DNA of 64,000 nucleotides from Ruminococcus sp. AF41-9 (GCF_003477525.1 NZ_QUDO01000010.1:30823-94822); one strand, 5' to 3'; counted from the stretch's first letter, positions 1 through 9,984 are shown. Program-made: numbers and translations. The notes: a model not told the origin generated them from the sequence alone.

Positions 1-707
1 GTACTTCCGGCAGTTCCCATTGCAATAAATACACCGTCTGCAGGACAGAAATCATTTGCCTGCTGCTCTGCACTCATTTTCTGTGCCTGTACATCAGGTA
101 CAAGACGGATTCCGGATACCAGATCATCACCCTCTACAGACTGAATCTTCATTGTATTTACGCTGATATTTTCCTCCGGTGTAAACTCCGGTTCCTCGCC
201 ATTTGTATAAACAGTTACAGTAGAGGCTGTATTGGACAATTCCCTCGCTTCATGCATGGCAAAGTCACCGTTTCCCAGAACTGCCACATCCTTGCCTCTG
301 TAAAAAAAAGCGTCGCAGATTGCGCAGTAGCTGACACCTTTTCCCTCAAATTCCTTAACACCCGGAATCTTCGGTGCAGCACGTTTACTTCCTGTTGCAA
401 GGATCAGGCTCTGCGTCTCAAATTCACCCTCTGTAGTCTTTACCACAAAAGTATCAAATCCGCCGACTCCCAGAACCTGCGCATCCAGCATTATCACACC
501 GAGTGCTTTCGCCTGAGCGATTCCTGTATCATATAATTCCTGACCGGAAAGTGGATGATCCAATCCGTAATAATTCTCTATCTTTTCAGCTTTCTCCAGA
601 GCACCGATTCCATTATTGATCACCAACGGATCCAGATTTCCTCTTACAGCGTAAAGCGCGGCGGAAATTCCGGCAGGTCCGGCACCTATGATTATGACTT
701 TCTCCAA
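1..707 (-). CDS. trxB: Thioredoxin-reductase-like FAD/NAD(P) oxidoreductase, C-terminus outside window
   Basis: This is the first 235 codons of a flavoprotein disulfide reductase that would reduce thioredoxin or a similar cytosolic redox partner with NAD(P)H. The N-terminus has the FAD dinucleotide-binding motif GAGPAG, followed further on by the redox motif CAIC inside SYCAICDAFFYRG, and a second nucleotide-binding stretch VLGNGDFAMHEA. The start is a TTG at 705-707 with AGGTGA about seven bases upstream; no ATG sits in a comparable place. The gene runs off the left edge near the conserved MGTAGS segment, so roughly the last 70 residues are missing. A separate role with another partner cannot be excluded because CAIC differs from the common CATC. 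The following 550 bases hold only a gene relic and a promoter. Confidence 0.85.
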   Translation of the reverse strand, partial: MEKVIIIGAGPAGISAALYAVRGNLDPLVINNGIGALEKAEKIENYYGLDHPLSGQELYDTGIAQAKALGVIMLDAQVLGVGGFDTFVVKTTEGEFETQSLILATGSKRAAPKIPGVKEFEGKGVSYCAICDAFFYRGKDVAVLGNGDFAMHEARELSNTASTVTVYTNGEEPEFTPEENISVNTMKIQSVEGDDLVSGIRLVPDVQAQKMSAEQQANDFCPADGVFIAMGTAGS

Positions 708-976
708 TTTATGTCACCTGCTCTCTGCTATTATTCTCAATATGTTTCAATATATGCTGTTTTTTCTGCTTCAGTATGAGCAATAGCCGTTACTGATCAC
801 AGCGTGAACAATAACTAACAGCTACTGTTACTATACTACAATTCATGCAAAAAATCCATTCTTTTATTTGGATAATTTTAGTTTACAATTCTCCCAAAAT
901 GTGCCGTCATAAAAAAACTCCCGAACAGATATTTGTTTTTTTACATCAGTCCAGGAGGTTTTTACATTTCCATTTT

Positions 977-1135
977 CTATTTTACTTTGATAACAGCCTT
1001 TACAATATCTGTTTTATTATTGACAGCTTCATCATATGCTTCCTAAATATGCTCAAGATCAAATTCATGTGTTACAATTCCTTTTATATTGATCGCACCA
1101 CTTGATACTGCTGCGATTACCAAATTAAAAATATT
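977..1135 (-). pseudogene. C-terminal relic of a zinc-type alcohol/sorbitol dehydrogenase
   Basis: Read on the minus strand this stretch gives about 50 residues resembling the end of medium-chain zinc dehydrogenases: SGAINIKGIVTHEFDLEH, then a TAG stop, then EAYDEAVNNKTDIVKAV and the natural TAG end. A TAA stop lies just before the first recognisable residue, and nothing similar remains further upstream. It is therefore a decayed fragment, not a short gene. The in-frame TAG looks like a CAG-to-TAG change, because Gln is usual at that position. The rest of 708-1261 shows no other gene. Confidence 0.6.
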
Positions 1136-1168
1136 TTAATTTTTATTCTGATTTTTTCCAATATTTTT

Positions 1169-1197
1169 TTGACTATTTTTCCATTCTCTGATTTAAT
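1169..1197 (+). promoter_or_regulatory. Promoter for the iron alcohol dehydrogenase
   Basis: A -35 TTGACT at 1169-1174 and a -10 TTTAAT at 1192-1197 are 17 bases apart, about 60 bases before the start codon at 1262. Fit to the sigma-A consensus is good at -35 and moderate at -10. Confidence 0.5.
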
Positions 1198-1261
1198 AAA
1201 AGTACAGATCTTTTACTTACTAAAGCAATGCTGATTTCTTAATTTGAGGAGGCAAAATACT

Positions 1262-2446
1262 ATGAGAAATTTTGAATACTATACACCAACCCGCATTATT
1301 TTCGGCAAAGATACTCACCTTCAGGCAGGCAGCCTGTTAAAAGAATACGGCGCCAGAAAGGTCCTGATCCACTATGGCGGCCAGAGTGCCATCCGTTCCG
1401 GACTGATCGACGAAGTCACATCCAATCTGAAAGAAGCCGGCATCGACTACGTCACTCTGGGCGGTGTAGTCCCGAATCCTCACCTTTCCAAAGTCCGTGA
1501 GGGAATTGAATTATGCAAAAAAGAAAAGGTAGATTTCATTCTGGCAGTCGGCGGTGGAAGCGTCATTGACTCCTCCAAGGCCATCGGCTACGGCGTTGCC
1601 AATCCGGATACTGACGTCTGGGATTTCTGCCTGAAAAAAGCCACACCAGCCGGTTGTCTGCCAATCGGTGTCATCCTCACAATCGCCGCTTCCGGAAGCG
1701 AAATGAGCAGTTCCAGTGTCATCACAAATGAAGCAACAAAGGAAAAAAGAGGCTGCGCCAAAACAGATTACTGCAGACCTAAATTTGCCATCTTAAACCC
1801 ACGCCTCACCTACACACTCCCACAGTATCAGACTGAAAGCGGATGTGTAGACATTCTGATGCACACAATGGAACGCTATTTCGTCAATATCGAAACCATG
1901 GAAATCACTGACAGCATCAGCGAATCTCTCATGCAGACTGTCATCTACAATGCGCGAATCCTCATGGAAGAGCCGGACAACTACAGTGCCAGAGCAGAAA
2001 TCATGTGGGCCGGAAGCCTCTCCCACAACGGCCTGACCGGATGCGGTACAGGAGGCGGAGACTGGGCATGCCACCAGCTTGAACACGAACTCGGCGGAGT
2101 CTACGACGTCACCCACGGAGCCGGACTCGCAGCTATCTGGGGAAGCTGGGCACGCTATGTCTACGAAGTAAACCCGGAACGCTTCGCACAGTTCGCAACC
2201 AATGTATTTGACATTCCATGCGGAACCGATTTCAAAGAAACCGCACTCGCCGGAATTGAAGCAATGGAAAATTTCTTCCGTTCTGTAAAAATGCCAACCA
2301 GCCTCCATGAACTCGGCCTCGACCTCTCCGATCAGGAAATCCACGATCTCGCCTTCAAATGCAGCTTCGAAGACACCCGCACCATCGGAGTTTTCAAACA
2401 GCTTAACATGAAAGATATGGAAAAAATATACTTAATGGCAAAATAG
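1262..2446 (+). CDS. Iron-containing alcohol dehydrogenase (BdhA/YqhD type)
   Basis: This 394-residue cytosolic enzyme should interconvert aldehydes and alcohols with NAD(P)H, for example in fermentative butanol or ethanol formation. The nucleotide-binding motif GGGSVIDSSKAIGYG lies near residue 100. The metal ligands expected in the family are visible: Asp and His in ESGCVDILMHTMER, and two His in ACHQLEHELGGVYDVTHGAG. Length is typical for the butanol dehydrogenase branch. The ATG at 1262 is chosen because GAGGAGG ends nine bases before it; an upstream in-frame TTG overlaps that ribosome site. It stands alone between a promoter at 1169-1197 and a hairpin at 2480-2515. The natural substrate cannot be told from sequence. 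Confidence 0.92.
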   Translation: MRNFEYYTPTRIIFGKDTHLQAGSLLKEYGARKVLIHYGGQSAIRSGLIDEVTSNLKEAGIDYVTLGGVVPNPHLSKVREGIELCKKEKVDFILAVGGGSVIDSSKAIGYGVANPDTDVWDFCLKKATPAGCLPIGVILTIAASGSEMSSSSVITNEATKEKRGCAKTDYCRPKFAILNPRLTYTLPQYQTESGCVDILMHTMERYFVNIETMEITDSISESLMQTVIYNARILMEEPDNYSARAEIMWAGSLSHNGLTGCGTGGGDWACHQLEHELGGVYDVTHGAGLAAIWGSWARYVYEVNPERFAQFATNVFDIPCGTDFKETALAGIEAMENFFRSVKMPTSLHELGLDLSDQEIHDLAFKCSFEDTRTIGVFKQLNMKDMEKIYLMAK

Positions 2447-2479
2447 TAAACTGACAGCCTGTCTCAACATTCCAATACT

Positions 2480-2515
2480 ACCTGCTCCGGAAAGCAAAGT
2501 TCTTCCGGAACAGGT
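2480..2515 (+). terminator. Hairpin after the alcohol dehydrogenase
   Basis: Arms ACCTG-TCCGGAA and TTCCGGA-CAGGT pair with one mismatch around a short loop, 34 bases after the stop codon. There is no good T-run after it, so termination is probable but not certain. Confidence 0.5.
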
Positions 2516-2601
2516 CTCTATATCAATTTCATAAAATAATACAGCTGCCACGGAAAAATTCATGTTGTTTTCTCTTTTTTTCAGAAATTCAAAAATTTTG
2601 C

Positions 2602-2630
2602 TTGCATTCAAATAATCTATATGCTATTAT
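2602..2630 (+). promoter_or_regulatory. tRNA-Phe promoter
   Basis: TTGCAT at 2602-2607 and TATTAT at 2625-2630 with a 17-base spacer; the tRNA begins 40 bases downstream. Confidence 0.6.
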
Positions 2631-2669
2631 AAAATCCGTGATAAACAATCTCATCATCATATCGCAAAT

Positions 2670-2742
<73 letters not shown>

Positions 2743-2765
2743 TTTTTTTGCTCACGGCTGTTTAG

Positions 2766-2785
2766 AAAAAGCCTGAGCTTTTTTT
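2766..2785 (+). terminator. Terminator after tRNA-Phe
   Basis: AAAAAGC, a four-base loop, then GCTTTTTTT: a short stem running directly into a T-run, 24 bases after the tRNA. Confidence 0.55.
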
Positions 2786-2829
2786 ATATCGTTTTTATCT
2801 CTTTTTATTTCCTTTCTTATGTCTTTTTA

Positions 2830-2858
2830 TTGTTTTCCATGCATTTCAGAGGTATAAT
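2830..2858 (+). promoter_or_regulatory. metY promoter
   Basis: TTGTTT at 2830-2835 and a perfect TATAAT at 2853-2858, spacer 17. Transcription would begin near 2865, leaving a leader of about 115 bases in which I see no SAM riboswitch or T-box. Confidence 0.65.
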
Positions 2859-2979
2859 TTTCTTAAGCTTTCATGAAATTCTGTATCAATATCATCTTCA
2901 TTTTCCCAATATTCTTACTCAATTTCATCGAAGTATTTTTAAATTCAATTTATTCAACGTAAAGAAAGGAACCAATCTC

Positions 2980-4263
2980 ATGAGTGACTTTAAAGTCGAG
3001 ACTAAATGTCTTCATTCCGGTTACACTCCTTCCAAGGGGGAACCATGTGCGCTCCCGATTTACCAGAGTACCACTTATAAATATGATACTACTGATGAAA
3101 TGGGACAGCTTTTTGATCTGAAAGCAGAAGGGTACTTCTATACCCGCCTTCAGAATCCGACAAATGACGCCGTAGCAGCCAAAATCGCTGACCTGGAAGG
3201 CGGTGTTGCCGCAATCCTTACTTCTTCCGGCCAGGCAGCCAACTTCTATGCGGTCTTTAACATCTGCGAAGCAGGCGACCACGTTGTCGCAGCTTCCACC
3301 ATTTATGGAGGAACCTTCAACCTTCTTGCTGTTACCTTCAAGAAACTTGGCATTGACTGTACTTTTGTTGATACAGATGCAAGCCCGGAAGAAATCGCTG
3401 CTGCATTCCGTCCAAACACAAAAGTCCTTTTCGCAGAAACCATCGCAAATCCGGCTCTGGTGATCCTGGATATCGAAAAATTTGCCAAAGTTGCTCACGA
3501 ACGCGAAGTTCCGCTTATCGTAGACAACACCTTCGCCACTCCTGTCAACTGCCGTCCTTTTGAATGGGGTGCAGATATTGTTACCCATTCCACAACCAAA
3601 TATATGGACGGACATGCCGTACAGGTCGGTGGTGCCATTGTTGACAGCGGTAACTTCGACTGGGATGCCTATGGACATAAATATCACGGTCTGACTGAAC
3701 CGGATGAATCCTATCACGGTGTTGTCTACACGAAACAGTTCGGAAAAAAAGCCTACATCACCAAAGCAACTTCTCAGCTTATGCGTGACCTTGGCTCCAT
3801 TCCTTCCCCGACAAACTGCTTCCTGCTCAACCTCGGTCTGGAAACCCTTCCTCTGCGCGTGGAACGCCACTGCTACAACGCTCAGAAAATCGCAGAATAT
3901 CTGAATGCACATGAAAAAGTATCCCATGTAAACTATGCTGGACTTCCGGATGATAAATATTATCCACTGGCACAGAAATACATGAACGGAGGCAGAACCT
4001 GCGGCGTGATCTCTTTTGAATTGACAGGCGGCAGAGAGGCTGCAGTTCGCTTTATGGACAGCTTAAAACTGGCTACCATTGCCACACATGTCGCAGCATC
4101 CAAGACCATGATCCTTCACCCGGCAAGCCATACCCACCGTCAGATGAACGACGAACAGCTCGTGGAAGCAGGTGTATCCCCTGGAATGATCCGTCTCTCC
4201 GTGGGAATTGAAAATGTAGAAGATATTATCGCAGACATTGAACAGGCTCTCAGAAACGCCTGA
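2980..4263 (+). CDS. metY: O-acetylhomoserine sulfhydrylase (PLP enzyme)
   Basis: The product condenses O-acetylhomoserine with sulfide to form homocysteine for methionine synthesis, in the cytosol. The 427-residue length, the PLP lysine in HSTTKYMDGH, the upstream DNTFATP segment and the C-terminal ASHTHRQM and SVGIENVEDI motifs all match the Cys/Met metabolism PLP family, MetY branch. The ATG at 2980 follows AAAGAAAGGA by nine bases; an open frame extends further upstream but has no homologous residues and includes the promoter. The gene is monocistronic, with a promoter at 2830-2858 and a long hairpin at 4339-4413. Methionine gamma-lyase is the nearest alternative function, but length and motifs favour MetY. 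Confidence 0.93.
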   Translation: MSDFKVETKCLHSGYTPSKGEPCALPIYQSTTYKYDTTDEMGQLFDLKAEGYFYTRLQNPTNDAVAAKIADLEGGVAAILTSSGQAANFYAVFNICEAGDHVVAASTIYGGTFNLLAVTFKKLGIDCTFVDTDASPEEIAAAFRPNTKVLFAETIANPALVILDIEKFAKVAHEREVPLIVDNTFATPVNCRPFEWGADIVTHSTTKYMDGHAVQVGGAIVDSGNFDWDAYGHKYHGLTEPDESYHGVVYTKQFGKKAYITKATSQLMRDLGSIPSPTNCFLLNLGLETLPLRVERHCYNAQKIAEYLNAHEKVSHVNYAGLPDDKYYPLAQKYMNGGRTCGVISFELTGGREAAVRFMDSLKLATIATHVAASKTMILHPASHTHRQMNDEQLVEAGVSPGMIRLSVGIENVEDIIADIEQALRNA

Positions 4264-4338
4264 TTCCAGAGTATCAATCTACTGACAAAGAGTCCTGTCT
4301 CTTCTTCACATAGTTTTATACATACTCTCACAAAGTAA

Positions 4339-4420
4339 AAATCCGGCAGATTTTATGACAAATTTCGCTATATCATTTACAGCGAATTTATCACAGAATC
4401 TCTGCCGGATTGTTTTTTCC
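4339..4420 (+). terminator. Long convergent terminator hairpin
   Basis: The outer arms AATCCGGCAGA and TCTGCCGGATT pair perfectly, the inner arms AAATTTCGCT and AGCGAATTT extend the stem, and GTTTTTT follows. It lies between metY and the convergent 3D-domain gene, so it could stop transcription from both sides. Confidence 0.8.
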
Positions 4421-4489
4421 ATATTTATATTATATCATCTGTATTCATTCTGCACAGCGTATCATTTTTCCCTCATGCATTTCTATTTC

Positions 4490-5587
4490 TTACTCCTGAA
4501 GAAGATATACATCTGTATAGTATACCCCTTTATCCTCACCTTCCTGATGAGTGGCAACATAAATATCAATACAATTCTTCTTGATCGCACCACCACAGTC
4601 TTCCGCTACATAGACCTGACCGTTGATTACCACCTTTGAACCGTAAGGAATCTGAGAAGGATCTACCGCAATCGTACGGTTTGTCGTCGCAGTCACACCA
4701 GTAGAAGTAATTCCATTCGCCCATGGACCACAGCAAATGCTGCATGGACAGTAATGTGTAATCTTAAAGGTTCCCAGCGGCTTCAAAGTCGCATCTGAAG
4801 AAACAGCAATCGGCGTACCGACTTTTACACCATCCACAGCCTGATCCCTGGATGCCGTCACGCCATCTACCGCTTCCGCAAAAACACCATTTCCTTTACT
4901 TTTATGGATCACACCAGCTTCTTCTCCGTCAACCTTTGCAATCTTTGTCTCCTTCGCACGCTGCTTCACAGAAGCCGTGTCTTCGATTACACTGGTCGGA
5001 ATATAACCAATCCCTCTCTTACCATTCTCTTTTGTATAATAAATCTGACTCCATATCTCATTCACCGTGACAAGACGCTTCACCTCATCATCCTGAAGAA
5101 CTTCCCCGACAACTTCGCCATCCTTCTTACCAGGATAGTCCAGAATATCACTGTCCTTCAGTGCAACATAAGTTCCCTTCGCCTCCGTTACCTGATCGCT
5201 GTCATTAATCTGCTTCGTAGGAATATAGCCGATTACCTTCTCAGTACCGTCTTTTCCCTCTTTCTCATAAGTCACTTTACTCCATCCATTGTCGCAGACA
5301 GCAACTCTCTCCACCTTTGTTCCCAGATAAACTTTCTTCAGTTTCTTCCCATTTTTTCCCGGGTTGGAACGTATATAAGCCGCCTTTGCAGAGACAGAAA
5401 CCGTATCCGTCTTTGCCACAGCGGTAACACTCTTACCGCTTCCATTATCAATCTCAAAAATCTGTGCTGTCTTATTATCCTGCTTATAGGCATTAATCGT
5501 CCCCTCATAATCCAGAATATCCGCCGAAACTGTAGACGGCATCATAAAACTGGCACATAACAACAGAATCATAAATTTATTTTTCAT
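4490..5587 (-). CDS. Secreted SH3 and 3D-domain cell-wall protein
   Basis: A 365-residue exported protein. Residues 1-22 form a signal peptide ending near TVSA. Two bacterial SH3-like segments follow (about residues 55-130 and 140-205, each ending in GYIPT), which usually bind peptidoglycan or proteins. The last 95 residues are a 3D domain with the hallmark Asp residues in AVDPSQIPYGS, AEDCGG and CIDIYV. That fold is shared with MltA and resuscitation-promoting or stationary-phase factors, so cleavage of wall glycan is likely but not shown. GGAGATG sits ten bases before the ATG. It is transcribed alone, convergent with metY. Confidence 0.85.
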   Translation of the reverse strand: MKNKFMILLLCASFMMPSTVSADILDYEGTINAYKQDNKTAQIFEIDNGSGKSVTAVAKTDTVSVSAKAAYIRSNPGKNGKKLKKVYLGTKVERVAVCDNGWSKVTYEKEGKDGTEKVIGYIPTKQINDSDQVTEAKGTYVALKDSDILDYPGKKDGEVVGEVLQDDEVKRLVTVNEIWSQIYYTKENGKRGIGYIPTSVIEDTASVKQRAKETKIAKVDGEEAGVIHKSKGNGVFAEAVDGVTASRDQAVDGVKVGTPIAVSSDATLKPLGTFKITHYCPCSICCGPWANGITSTGVTATTNRTIAVDPSQIPYGSKVVINGQVYVAEDCGGAIKKNCIDIYVATHQEGEDKGVYYTDVYLLQE

Positions 5588-5764
5588 AACAAAATTTCAT
5601 CTCCTAATACTTACTTTCCGTACATATCTAATCTGCCATAAGTTTATCACATCATAGCACATCACCTGTAGTTTTGCAATTTTCTCACACGGATTTCACC
5701 AAATGTTCAGATTCTATATCATCTCATATTGTAATTTTTTTCTAAAAAAAACCAAAAAAAACAT

Positions 5765-5793
5765 TTGACAAACCAACTCTCTTATAGTAATAT
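5765..5793 (+). promoter_or_regulatory. tRNA-Gly promoter
   Basis: A perfect TTGACA at 5765-5770, spacer 17, and TAATAT at 5788-5793, about 48 bases before the tRNA. One of the best promoters in the window. Confidence 0.75.
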
Positions 5794-5840
5794 ATATCTT
5801 GTCGCTGAGGTAAATACTTCTCAGTAACAATTCCAGAAAT

Positions 5841-5913
5841 GCGATAGTGGCGTAGTTGGTAACGCGCGACCTTGCCAAGGTCGAGACCGCGGGTTCGAGC
5901 CCCGTCTATCGCT
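5841..5913 (+). tRNA. tRNA-Gly (GCC)
   Basis: A complete 73-base cloverleaf with acceptor GCGATAG/CTATCGC, anticodon stem CGACC/GGTCG and loop TTGCCAA giving anticodon GCC. A second copy, identical over its length, lies on the minus strand at 63865-63937. Confidence 0.97.
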
Positions 5914-5915
5914 CT

Positions 5916-5946
5916 TAAGACATCAACATCAGTTGGTGTCTTTTTT
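5916..5946 (+). terminator. Terminator after tRNA-Gly
   Basis: AAGACA-CAAC pairs with GTTG-TGTCTT with one bulged pair, and a TTTTTT run follows directly. A strong intrinsic terminator. Confidence 0.8.
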
Positions 5947-6026
5947 GTTTTTATGTTTTTATCTTTTTATCTTTTAATCCATATTCTATCAGCGCAGGAC
6001 ACAGGATGTGTCCGGGTGCATTTGCA

Positions 6027-6156
6027 GGAGTCTTAGAAAAACTAAGTGCCTGGGAATCTGCGTTATGTGAAAAAATCTCACTGTCTGAGCGAAGCGAGTT
6101 TGAGATTTTTCACATGCTTTAGCAGATTTCCAGGCACTTAGTTTTTCTTAGGCTCC
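6027..6156. repeat. Large imperfect inverted repeat, about 130 bases
   Basis: The outer arms GGAG-CTTAG-AAAACTAAGTGCC and GGCACTTAGTTTT-CTTAG-CTCC are nearly perfect complements. The inner parts AATCTGC, ATGTGAAAAA and ATCTCA also find partners across the centre. The whole region folds into one long hairpin between a tRNA terminator and the convergent purH stop at 6187. No open frame crosses it. It could be a strong bidirectional terminator, a structured RNA, or a small non-autonomous mobile element. Confidence 0.7.
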
Positions 6157-6186
6157 GAAACCGCACAGCTATGCTGACCACCAATC

Positions 6187-7371
6187 TTAGTGATGGAACA
6201 ATCTGATACCAGTAAAGCTCATCACCATTCCATATTTATTACAAGTCTCAATCACAGCATCATCACGCACAGATCCACCCGGCTGAGCAATATACTTCAC
6301 ACCACTCTTATGCGCACGCTCAATATTATCACTGAACGGGAAGAACGCATCAGATCCCAGTGTAACATCTGTCATCTGATCCAGCCATGCACGTTTCTCC
6401 TCTTTTGTAAATACTTCCGGTTTCTCTGTGAAAGTCTTCTCCCACATACCATCCGCAAGTACATCCATATACTCATCCCCGATATAAACATCAATCGCAT
6501 TATCACGCTCTGCACGGGAAATCGTATCCTTAAACGGCAGATTCAGCACCTTCGGACACTGGCGAAGGAACCAGTTATCAGCCTTCTGACCTGCCAGTCT
6601 TGTACAGTGTACACGGGACTGCTGACCTGCACCAACGCCAATTGCCTGACCGTCTTTTACAAAACATACAGAATTGGACTGTGTATATTTCAGAATGATG
6701 AGAGAAACTTTCATATCCCTCTTCGCTTCCTCTGTCAGTTCCCTATTCTCTGTTACAATATTGGAAAGCATCTCATCATCGATCACAAGCTCCTGACGTC
6801 CCTGCTCAAAAGTCACGCCAAACACTTCCTTATGTTCCAGCGGAGCCGGTACATAATCTTCATCGATCTGGATAACATTATAATTTCCTTTTTTCTTCTG
6901 CTTCAGAATCTCCAGAGCCTCTTCTGTATATCCCGGTGCGATCACGCCATCAGAAACTTCTCTCTTGATCAGCATCGCTGTATCTTTGTCGCAGACATCT
7001 GAAAGAGAAATAAAATCACCGAAAGATGACATTCTGTCCGCACCTCTCGCTCTCGCATAAGCACATGCCAGCGGAGAAAAATTCTTCCAGTCCATATCAT
7101 CCACCCAGTAAATCTTTGCCAGAGTCTCTGTGAGCGGAAGTCCAACTGCCGCACCGGCCGGTGATACATGTTTGAAAGAAGTTGCTGCCGGAAGTCCGGT
7201 TGCCTTCTTCAGATTTGTTACTAACTGCCAGCCATTAAATGCATCCAGGAAATTGATATATCCAGGTCTTCCGGAAAGAACTTTGATCGGAAGTTCAGAG
7301 TTATCTGCCATATAGATTTTTGCCGGTTTCTGATTCGGGTTACAGCCATATTTTAATTCGAATTCTTTCAT
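6187..7371 (-). CDS. purH: Stand-alone AICAR transformylase
   Basis: The 394-residue enzyme transfers a formyl group from 10-formyl-THF to AICAR, making FAICAR in purine synthesis. It corresponds only to the transformylase half of bacterial PurH: the N-terminal 200-residue cyclohydrolase domain is absent, not truncated, since the protein starts with its own Met and ribosome site. The catalytic Lys-His pair is in SFKHVSPAGAAVG near residue 67, and the C-terminal AQPGGSVRDDAVIETCNKY motif is intact. The missing cyclohydrolase step is supplied by the PurO-type gene 50 bases upstream, so the two form an operon behind a ZTP riboswitch. Known families make the assignment firm. Confidence 0.93.
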   Translation of the reverse strand: MKEFELKYGCNPNQKPAKIYMADNSELPIKVLSGRPGYINFLDAFNGWQLVTNLKKATGLPAATSFKHVSPAGAAVGLPLTETLAKIYWVDDMDWKNFSPLACAYARARGADRMSSFGDFISLSDVCDKDTAMLIKREVSDGVIAPGYTEEALEILKQKKKGNYNVIQIDEDYVPAPLEHKEVFGVTFEQGRQELVIDDEMLSNIVTENRELTEEAKRDMKVSLIILKYTQSNSVCFVKDGQAIGVGAGQQSRVHCTRLAGQKADNWFLRQCPKVLNLPFKDTISRAERDNAIDVYIGDEYMDVLADGMWEKTFTEKPEVFTKEEKRAWLDQMTDVTLGSDAFFPFSDNIERAHKSGVKYIAQPGGSVRDDAVIETCNKYGMVMSFTGIRLFHH

Positions 7372-7421
7372 TATATAAATCCTCCATGCAAGTGAAACAA
7401 CATTCCAATATTGTCCATTAA

Positions 7422-8135
7422 TTATTTGTTCTTATTAATGATTCTGCTCTCATATTTACCATTCTCAATATCGATATATCTCACGAACAGAGAAACTTTA
7501 TTATCTTCATTCAGGCTGTTCCAGAGAAGTTCTGCAAACTCGTCCATATTATCCGGAATTGCCACCAGTTTCGGCTCTCCCTCGAAACTTGGAAGCGGAT
7601 TTCCGTCACATTTATAGGTATGAATGAAATGTCCCTCACCTGCAACTGCATTCTCATATGCAAAAGTATAACGGTTACATGCCTCCGGATTTCCATTATT
7701 GCTCTTTAAAATAGACATTGCATAATTAAATTTCCCGTTCTCCACATGCATCACACCGGAAATACGAGGTGTATAGTTCGGAGCATCCGGCTCAAACTCT
7801 CTGCTTCTTAAAGACTGCTCAAACGTAAGCTGTCTGTCCATTCCTTCATAAATGGTATCTGTCTGATCCCCATTTGTCACAATTGTCTTGTTTCCCAGTA
7901 CACGTACAGGTGCATAAATGATCAGGCTCGGATCTGTGAGTTTGGAAGGATCAAATGCCTGTGTACGGATTCCCTCTCCTTCTTCCACAAATACACGATT
8001 TCTGCTGTTCTCGCTTCTGCCCATGATGAAATAAGCTGTCACTGCCTTTTTGCCGTCTGCGGAACGTCCGATCACAATTCCTCTGCCAGGGTAGGAATTT
8101 TCTTTCAGTTCTTTTTCCAGTGATAACATTTCCAT
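7422..8135 (-). CDS. purO: IMP cyclohydrolase, archaeal PurO type
   Basis: This 237-residue protein closes FAICAR to IMP, the last step of purine synthesis. It resembles archaeal PurO, an Ntn-hydrolase-fold enzyme unrelated to the cyclohydrolase domain of PurH. The N-terminal YPGRGIVIGRSADGK, the segment AYFIMGRSENSRNRVF and the internal APNYTPRISGV are visible family features. AAAGGAG lies eight bases before the ATG. It precedes the stand-alone transformylase, and together they replace bifunctional PurH. Expression should rise when ZTP builds up during folate shortage, because the leader carries a ZTP riboswitch. Confidence 0.88.
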   Translation of the reverse strand: MEMLSLEKELKENSYPGRGIVIGRSADGKKAVTAYFIMGRSENSRNRVFVEEGEGIRTQAFDPSKLTDPSLIIYAPVRVLGNKTIVTNGDQTDTIYEGMDRQLTFEQSLRSREFEPDAPNYTPRISGVMHVENGKFNYAMSILKSNNGNPEACNRYTFAYENAVAGEGHFIHTYKCDGNPLPSFEGEPKLVAIPDNMDEFAELLWNSLNEDNKVSLFVRYIDIENGKYESRIINKNK

Positions 8136-8175
8136 AATTTTTTCTCCTTTTCGTATCCCAAAAATATTCTGAGGT

Positions 8176-8291
8176 CAAAAAAAGCCTGGGAAGCCCTTTA
8201 TCTCCAGGCTGCCCAGGCGGTCGGCACTTATACACACTGCACTCCCTGTAGGTACTCCTACTTCCGCCAGTCATGCAGTTACTGCTGTGAA
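8176..8291 (-). promoter_or_regulatory. ZTP (pfl) riboswitch with terminator
   Basis: On the minus strand the leader contains TAACTGCATGACTGGCGG, a stem with loop GTAGGAGTACCTAC, and CCGACCGCCTGGGCA, which match the conserved parts of the pfl/ZTP aptamer. Directly after it AGCCTGG and CCAGGCT form a terminator stem followed by TTTTTTT at 8176-8182. The first terminator arm overlaps the conserved GCCTGGGCA, so ligand binding and termination compete, the usual ON switch. Its place before purO and purH fits known ZTP targets. Confidence 0.9.
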
Positions 8292-8357
8292 AATCTGTTT
8301 CCGTCTGTCCTGCTGCCAGGATTCTGTAACCGTTAACGAAAAATCTCTCACACTGTC

Positions 8358-8389
8358 ATTATAGTACAACACTTTTTAACAATATGCAA
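8358..8389 (-). promoter_or_regulatory. Probable promoter of the purO-purH operon
   Basis: A perfect -10 TATAAT occupies 8358-8363 about 65 bases before the aptamer. The -35 is uncertain: TTGCAT at 8384-8389 gives a 20-base spacer, and TTGTTA at 8378-8383 gives only 14. Confidence 0.4.
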
Positions 8390-8422
8390 GCATCTGTTAT
8401 GCTGCATCTGTTTTATTTTTTG

Positions 8423-8462
8423 AACACAGGATATCTTCTGTTTTCTGAAAATATCCTGTGTT
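8423..8462 (-). terminator. Hairpin after guaB
   Basis: AACACAGGATAT and ATATCCTGTGTT form a perfect 12-base stem 38 bases after the guaB stop codon. No long T-run follows on the minus strand, so its strength is uncertain. Confidence 0.6.
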
Positions 8463-8499
8463 ATGAAAATATCTTAATTTCAAAAATCTGATTTATGAT

Positions 8500-9984
<1,485 letters not shown>

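Noticed and set aside
845..1105. An 86-codon plus-strand open frame in the leader of the alcohol dehydrogenase
   Set aside because: No ribosome site and low-complexity Phe/Ile-rich product; the minus strand carries a recognisable dehydrogenase relic instead.
2859..2979. A SAM riboswitch or T-box in the metY leader
   Set aside because: No conserved S-box stem or T-box sequence and no terminator between promoter and start codon.
7951..8274. A 107-codon minus-strand open frame upstream of purO
   Set aside because: It overlaps the ZTP riboswitch and the start of purO in another frame, and has no homologous features.
8439..8453. A CodY-box-like sequence TGTTTTCTGAAAATA
   Set aside because: It scores about 12 of 15 but lies in the loop of the hairpin after guaB, with no promoter near it.
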